Source: Pigoraptor vietnamica
Taxonomy: Eukaryota > Opisthokonta > Filasterea
Direction: 5' to 3'
NCBI GenBank assembly: GCA_943704525.1
Contig: CALSCQ010000322.1
Coordinates: 1-42,479, forward strand
Length of the DNA: 42,479 nt
The notes under the pieces were generated by a model. That model made no database searches and was not told the DNA's origin. It was given only the letters and a program-made list of their open reading frames with translations. Positions 36,300 through 42,479 of the stretch are shown piece after piece (position 1 is the stretch's first letter; every line of letters starts with the position of its first letter). Position numbers and translations under genes: made by a program.

Positions 36300-39180
36300 A
36301 TGGGCGCGCGTCTGTGCTTACTGGCATGTGTTATCGCCCTCCTCTCTCTTTGCGCTCTGCATGGTGCGAGCGGGAGGCGCATCAACATCGGCATGCTCCG
36401 ATCCACTAGCCAGGGAAGCGCGGAACGGAACGACCACTTGCGGGTGCGTGTCAGTGTGCGCGGATGAATAAGTGAAGTGTGCGCGTGAGTGAGTTGTTAT
36501 TCCGGTCCATTTGTGCGCGTGAGTTGAGTATGTTCCCGACCGATTTCTCTGTGCGTTGTCCTGCTGAACCACACTGAGCGTGGGCACCGCCATTGGCCAC
36601 TGTGCGCTACATGCGTGCATGTGCCAAATATGGCCCTAACTGAACGCCGCCACCCGCCAACACAGCTGTGTGTCGAGCACATCAACAACAAAACAGGTGC
36701 GTAACCGCGCATGCCCCTTTGCTCATCCCCCCTCGCCCATTCCACTTGACGCACAAGCATGCGTGCACTCGCGGTGGTTGTCCGTGCCCGCTTTGACACT
36801 GGCTTGCTGCTTAACGCGATTCCAGATGGCTACTGGGATGACCTGCTCCCGAATGTGACGCTGGACCTCGTCGTGAACACGACGGGCAGCTGCGTGAGCC
36901 GCATCGCGCTGAATGCGGCCGCGTGGCAGGTGCTGACGGCGAACGTGTTTGGCGTCATTGGGTCGACGTGCTCGGGGGACTCGGAGGTGGTCTCGCAGCT
37001 TCTGAGTCTGGACACGTTCAGGAGGCCGCAGATATCGTACAGCGCCACCAGCCCAAAGCTGTCGGACAAGTCGCTGGTGGGTAGTTTGCACGGCGCCACA
37101 ACTGACTGACGAACGTGTAAACGTGTACTGCGCGCCCGTCCCTGCACACTGGCTGATGGCCCCGCTTTTGTTCGCAGTTTCCAACGTTTATGCGGACGGT
37201 CGTTTCGGACGATTTCCAAGGGCGCGCTCTCGCGCAGCTGTGCGCCTACCACGGGCTGCGGCGAGTGGGTGTGCTGAAGAGCGACTCTGCGTACGGGCAG
37301 GGCATCGCGCTCGTGTTCTCGCGGGAGGCGGACCGGCTGGGCATCCATGTTGTGGCCGAGGAGACGTTTGCGGAGATCAACTCGCAGGACGTGCGGCAGC
37401 AGCTGCGCGTGCTGCAAAAATCGAACGTGCGCGTGATTGTGCTCTTCGCGGAGGAGCAGGACGCCTACAACATCTTCTCGCAGGCCATTCCCATGGGACT
37501 CACCGGGCCGAGGTTCCAGTGGATTGCGTCGGACGGTGCGTGCAGCTCCGTCGTCTGCTGCGTTTGAATCGCCGTGTGTCTGTCAATGCCGCTGTTTCCA
37601 TATTTGGCGCACTCCCTCGTCTCGTCGGTCTTAAGATTGTCACGTAGTCGCGCGATTTGCGCGTGCGTTGCTTGAAAGTGCCGCGCGATTGTGCGTCTGC
37701 GAGCTGCGATGTTCGCGTGGCCGTGACACGTTTCGCCCGCATAGCCGCCGTTTCGGACGGGTCGTACCAGACGTCCGTCGGGGGGGTGCCCACGGTCAAC
37801 GAGGCCGTCCGTAACGCCATGTTCGGCATGCTGGGCGTGCAGCCCGCGAGCGGCTACGGGCCAAAGTACAGCGCCTACGTCCAGCTGTGGCAGTCGCTGC
37901 CAAGCTCGTATTTCGACGCGGATGGGGACAGGTCGACCGTGGACTCGTATGCGCCCGGTACGCCGCAGTGTGCACCCCTGTTGGGATTTGTACCTGTGCA
38001 CGTGCACGCACGTGGTCCTGTGCTCGGGCAACTCGTGTGCTTTCTCACTTACTTTGCCCCCCTTCCCTCCAAACACACCGCACACACACACACACACACA
38101 CAAACATACGAAAATTGCAGCCACGTACGATGCGTGCGTGACGTTTGCCATGGGACTTAATGCGACGTATGCGCGCGGCTTCCTCGAGACGGACGCCGAC
38201 GAGCTGCTCGCGAGCCTCAAGAACGTGTCATTTGTCGGCGTGAGCGGCGAGATCTCGTTTGACGCGAACGGCGACCGCGTGAGCGGCCTCTACAGCATTT
38301 ACAACATGAATCGCACCATGGGGTCGCCCATTGGCGCGTGGGATGCGCACACGGGCGTCTCGTACCAGAGGGCCCCGGTGTTCTCGAACGGGCGCGCCGT
38401 GCCGCCCATCGACGGAAGCTGTCCGGACGACTGCCTCGGGGAGGGCGTGTGCGACGTGAACACGGGCCTGTGCGGGTGCAACACGGGACGAAGCGGCGCG
38501 AACTGCTCGGTCGTCGCGCCTGAGGTGCTCACGGAGCAGGCCACCGGCAGCGACATCCCGTGCGGGCACATTGCGCACTATCGCGCAGAGGCACCATCCC
38601 TCGGCGCCGTCCTCACGTTTCGCCTCAAGAGCGGGCGCGACGTGCGCACGGGGGCATTTGACAGCGTGCTGTACGTTGGCCGCGCCGCCCCAATCGTCAC
38701 CGTCAACGCGTCGGACCCGGCGTTTGCGCCTCGCCTCGACCCCTCGAACGGCGACCTCCAGCTCTACTCGGTGGCAATCGCGTCTGCCGATGCCCTCGGC
38801 ACGTACTTTGTGGACGTTTACGGCACCGGGCGATCCTGCCCAGCGAGCTACCGATTGGAGTACACGGTGATGCTGCCCAGCGCCGGGTCGTCGAGTGAGT
38901 ACGTGCTGCCGCCGTGTGCGCGTGTGTGTGTGAATGTGTGCGTGCTTGTGTGCGCGTATGTGCGTGTGTGCATGTGTGTGTATGTGTGTGTATACGTGTG
39001 TGCTTGCGTGTGTGTGTATGCGTGTGTGCTTGCGTGTGTGTGTATGCGTGTGTGCGTGCGTGTGTGTATACGTGTGTGCTTGCGTGTGTGTGTATGCGTG
39101 TGTGCGTGCGTGTGTGTGTATGCGTGTGTGCGTGTGTGCGTATGTGCGTGTGTGCGTGTGTGGGTGGGTGTGTTTGTGTG

Positions 39181-39254
<74 letters not shown>

Positions 39255-41677
39255 CGTCCGTGAGGACGCTGATTTTAGCGTGGTCCTCTGCGCCAATTCC
39301 ACCCCTCGCTCAACTCGCACGTGCGCACACATGCAGGCAAGTCCCACGTCGCCGTGATCGTTGGGCCAATGGTCGGTGCGATTGGGGCGTGCGTCATTGG
39401 ATTTGGGACACTTTTCCTCGTTTACCGCCGCCGGCAGAGGGGTCTGCTGCGCCGCGTGCAGCGCTCCCTCATCAAGTCGTCCGAGATTGAACTCATGGGC
39501 GAGATTGCGGAGGTGGGCGCGCGCCGCGATTCAGACTTCGCACTCACGAGATCAATTGGTGACATCGCTTTCGTCCCCCCCCCCCCCTCCCCACGATCCG
39601 ATCCGTTTCTTATAGTTGCAGTTTTTTTTCCTTGCACACGCTGAACCGCCCGTCTTATCCTCTCTGCGCAGGGCGGGTTTGGCGTGGTGTATCGCGCGCG
39701 CTTCCGCGGCACCATCGTCGCCGTCAAAATGCTGAAGACCCCGACGAACGAGGCCGCGCGCAAGAGCCAGTCGATGGGCTCCGATCTGCGCGACACGCAG
39801 GTGAAGTCGGCGCAGCTCCGCACCCGCGCCGCGATCGAGCGCGCCCGCCAGTCGCTCATGGCGCCGAGTGTGGCGGCGACTCGGAAGAAGTCCGCGGCGC
39901 GCAAGCCTTCAAAGCAGCAGGGCGGGTGGTTCGACACGAGGGACCTCACGCTGCCGGGGGCGTCGATGGCCGAGGACCGCGACAACGTGCCTGCGACGGC
40001 GATGACGCAGGCGAAAAGCGCGGGGGACCTCGCGGGCGGGACGGAAGCGCAGGGAGGAGGGAAGACCAAGTCGATTCGGTGGCTTGCGACGGACGCGCCC
40101 GCGGCTGGGTCCGCAGATCAGACGTGGAAGGAGAACATGCGCATGTTCCTGGACGAAGTGGACATCATGTGGTGCGTGACCGGGCCGATGCTTGAGCGCC
40201 TGCCACGCGTTTGCGTGCGTGTGTGTATGCGCGTCACTCTCGAACACGTTTCCCGAGTTCTGATGTGCTCTGCGGCTGTTGTCACATTGCCTGAAATGAC
40301 GCGCGTGTCGTTAATGGCCCTTCCACCCGCTTCCCGCGCAGCAAACTTAGGCACCCGAATATCGTTTTGTTTATGGGCTACGTGGCGGACGACCCCTCCC
40401 GTCCAATGATTGTTCAAGAGGTACGCGCTGACCCTCGCACACACCCCCGTTTCCCCAGTGGTCGTTCAGAAGGGACTCGCTGCCAAAGGCACTGCGCGAC
40501 GCACACACTCCCCTGTGCAACGCACCGTTCTTCGCATGCGCGCGTTGCAGGCATTCCCTTGTGCTCTCGTGGATAGCGTTGGGCAGCTGCTGATGCAAAT
40601 TTATCGAATCGCAGTTTCTCAACGGCGGCAGCTTGTACGAGGGACTCTCGCAAAAGAAGCCGTGGTCGCTGAAGACGAGGTTGCAGATGGCCATGTGAGT
40701 GGCGGTCATGCGCACGTACACATGCACACACACGCACACATACACGTGCAGGCACATTCACATTTCATGCATCCTCATGCATGCAATTGATCGTCCGTAT
40801 ATCGCTGTCTCACCGCCGTCGCACTCGCAGCGATGCTTGCGCCGGAATGGAGTACCTCCACCTCAACACGCCGTGCATTCTGTGGGTACCCGAGTGGCGC
40901 CGTCGAGTGCTATTGCGCACAATGTGTTGTGTGTGTCGCCGGTGCTCACGCGCGCCCCTTGCTTCCGCGCAGCCACCGCGACCTCAAATCACCCAACGTG
41001 CTCTTGACCTCCTCACTTCAGGCGAAAGTGACGGACTTTGGGCTGAGCACCATGAAGTATGGCGACGATAGGAAGGACGACAAGGACCTCGTCGGCACCA
41101 TCGCCTACATTGCGCCAGAGTGCTTTTCTGGAGAGCCGTGCTCAACAGCCACCGGTGGGTTGGCGTGCACGCGTCAGCTGCCGGTCGCACTCGCGGCTGA
41201 CATTACCGGCGCGCAGATGTGTATGCGATGGGCATTGTGCTGTGGGAGTGCATCACTCGCGCCGACCCCTACGGCGAGGACTTCCAGTGCGGCGCCTTTA
41301 GCTCGGTCGACCAGATATTGTCGGCGGTGGTCGAGGGCGGTGGGTGTGGCGCATTCGCCAAAGTCCTCTTTACGCGGTGTTTGCGTCGCATGCCCAAGTG
41401 TTCACTTCTGGCTTATTATGTGCGGGTCGTGGCTGCAGACTACCGCCCGCCCATCCCCAGCGACGTGGATCCCGAGCTCGGCCGCATTGTGCGTGACTGC
41501 TGGTCGCGCCACGCGTCGGTGCGCCCGTCCTTCTCGACACTCCGCGAGTCGCTCACAGAAGTCGTGGGCAGGATGACGGACGACGACGCGAGCCCTCAGA
41601 AGAAGGCCGACGCAGACAGCGAATCGGTCTACGGCCCCCCGGGCGACGAGCCGGAGATGGACGTCCAGCCGCTCTAA
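36300..41677 (+). CDS. Receptor kinase: PBP1/ANF-type ectodomain, EGF, TM, TKL kinase
   Basis: Fourteen exons: 36300-36443, 36666-36696, 36826-37076, 37178-37535, 37745-37957, 38121-38894, 39337-39512, 39672-40171, 40342-40420, 40615-40694, 40831-40881, 40973-41154, 41217-41339, 41439-41677 (about 1066 aa). Order: signal peptide (1-25); ligand-binding domain of the PBP1/ANF-receptor fold ([50 protein letters not shown]); one EGF-like module (about 433-465); a beta-rich juxtamembrane domain; TM (about 595-620); kinase. The kinase has [16 protein letters not shown]668, HRDLKSPN (D889), DFG (907-909), GTIAYIAPE and RPSF, so it is catalytically complete. HRDLKSPN is typical of the tyrosine-kinase-like (RAF/MLK) group, so Ser/Thr activity is expected. 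A Lys/Ser/Ala-rich insert of about 140 residues separates K668 from the helix-C glutamate (E811). Confidence 0.92.
38915..39255. repeat. GT microsatellite with higher-order units in receptor-kinase intron 6
   Basis: It starts 20 nt after the donor at 38895. From about 38985 to 39130 a 24-26 bp unit (GTGTGTATGCGTGTGTGCTT and variants) repeats about five times. It then becomes pure (GT)n from about 39187 to 39250. Confidence 0.92.
39575..39587. repeat. C13 run in receptor-kinase intron 7
   Basis: Thirteen consecutive C lie in the sense strand of intron 39513-39671. Like the two runs in the cyclase gene, it is C in the sense orientation of an intron. Confidence 0.95.
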
Positions 41678-42029
41678 CAACTGAATGAAATCAGGTCTCG
41701 GTGACGCCATGGTGACGCATCTGTGTAACCCTCACCACGCGTTGCACATGTCCGCACTTGGCAACCACCGAATGTCGGCTCGCCGGGGTTGTCACGCCGA
41801 GACAAGGGGAAACAGCCAGTGGGCGTCAGTACGAGTGACCCTTTTCATCCACGCTTCACGGCCTCTGCGGCGCCTTCTCTTCTCTGTAACGTCCCTCTTG
41901 CCGACTCTGTCGTCGCTTCAGGAGGGCGCGAAGAAGGGTGCTTTTCTGTTTTTTCCTTTAGCACAGCTCACGCCGTTTAGTCTGCGATTACCACCTCACA
42001 CCTTATCGACACATTCCGAGTGACGGACG
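41678..42029. promoter_or_regulatory. Short intergenic region between tandem receptor genes
   Basis: 352 bp between the stop of the receptor kinase and the ATG of its paralogue. It must hold the 3' end of the first and the promoter of the second. I see no clear poly(A) or TATA signal. Confidence 0.45.
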
Positions 42030-42221
42030 ATGGCCGTCGGCGTCCGCGCACGCTGCACCGGCCATGGACCCTTGCGCGCCTTGCGTGCTGCCCTTCTCTG
42101 TGGTGCGCTCTTCGTTGCCGTCTCGCACGTTCCAATGGGAGATGCCGTCGGCCGCACCATTACGTTTGGCTTTCTCAAGTCGACGAGCACGGGAGTGAAG
42201 GAGCGCAGCGAACACCTCAGG
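42030..42221 (+). CDS. Tandem receptor paralogue, exon 1 only (partial)
   Basis: ATG at 42030 opens 64 codons ending in AGG before a GTGGGT donor at 42222. A hydrophobic segment (LRAALLCGALFVAV) is a signal peptide, followed by RTITFGFLKSTSTG...RSEHLR. The complete upstream gene has [14 protein letters not shown]...RNDHLR in the same place and also ends its first exon after the HLR arginine in phase 0. Sequence and splice position together identify a tandem duplicate. The rest, expected to encode a PBP1-type ectodomain and a cytoplasmic kinase or cyclase, lies beyond the right edge, past the (GT)n intron. Confidence 0.8.
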
Positions 42222-42367
42222 GTGGGTCCGTTTGTAGGGCATTCTGCGCGAAAATGCCTATTGATTCGATGTGTGGCTGTAAGTGTGTGCTGTCAAATTT
42301 TGATTGTTTGGTTGTGTGGACGCTGCGCGTCTTAGCCTACGTGCCCAAAAGCCCCTTGATTGATTTC

Positions 42368-42479
<112 letters not shown>

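Overview
This window is nuclear DNA from an intron-rich, GC-rich eukaryote. Every gene I can reconstruct is split by GT-AG introns, mostly 60-380 nt. Donors are usually GTGAGT, GTGCGT or GTGGGT, acceptors are usually CAG, and many introns carry long (GT)n or (CA)n tracts. The gene set (NEK-type kinase with RCC1 repeats, ankyrin-WGR-PARP, receptor-type cyclase, TKL receptor kinase, DNAJC8-like J protein) fits a unicellular eukaryote. I cannot assign a lineage from the sequence alone. There is no operon structure, tRNA, rRNA, transposon or CRISPR array that I can support. The window begins in (AC)n and ends in (GT)n, so it probably ends at assembly breaks inside microsatellites.

Layout. 164-286 (-): first exons of a PH-domain-like protein that runs off the left edge. 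754-5264 (+): NEK8/NEK9-like kinase with an RCC1 propeller and a C-terminal coiled coil, 9 exons, about 1031 aa. 6448-14932 (+): giant poly(ADP-ribose) polymerase (ankyrin repeats, WGR, regulatory domain, catalytic domain), 8 exons, about 2368 aa, with a TATA box and a 5'-UTR intron. 14933-18284: gene-poor stretch holding a frame-disrupted Myb/SANT gene and imperfect repeats. 18285-22610 (+): secreted or Golgi-type fusion of a UDP-sugar epimerase, two PAN-like and EGF modules, and a GT8 glycosyltransferase, about 1149 aa. 22919-33357 (-): 26-exon receptor nucleotidyl cyclase of about 2094 aa. 34025-36033 (+): DNAJC8/SPF31-like J protein. 36300-41677 (+): single-pass receptor kinase with a PBP1/ANF-type ectodomain and a TKL kinase, about 1066 aa. 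42030 onward (+): first exon of a tandem paralogue of that receptor kinase.

How the genes relate. The right half holds three surface receptors (cyclase, kinase and the start of a second kinase). The two complete ones share a PBP1/ANF-type ligand-binding fold and EGF stalk but have different cytoplasmic outputs. The epimerase-GT8 fusion could make a nucleotide sugar and transfer it within one polypeptide. The NEK9-like kinase, the PARP and the J protein are cytoplasmic or nuclear housekeeping or regulatory proteins with no evident link to the receptors.

Exon coordinates come from reading splice sites and checking that phases and domain continuity agree. For all six complete genes the summed exons are a multiple of three and run from ATG to stop. 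The weakest joint is at 27.42-27.53 kb in the cyclase. The Myb locus cannot be read as one intact frame.
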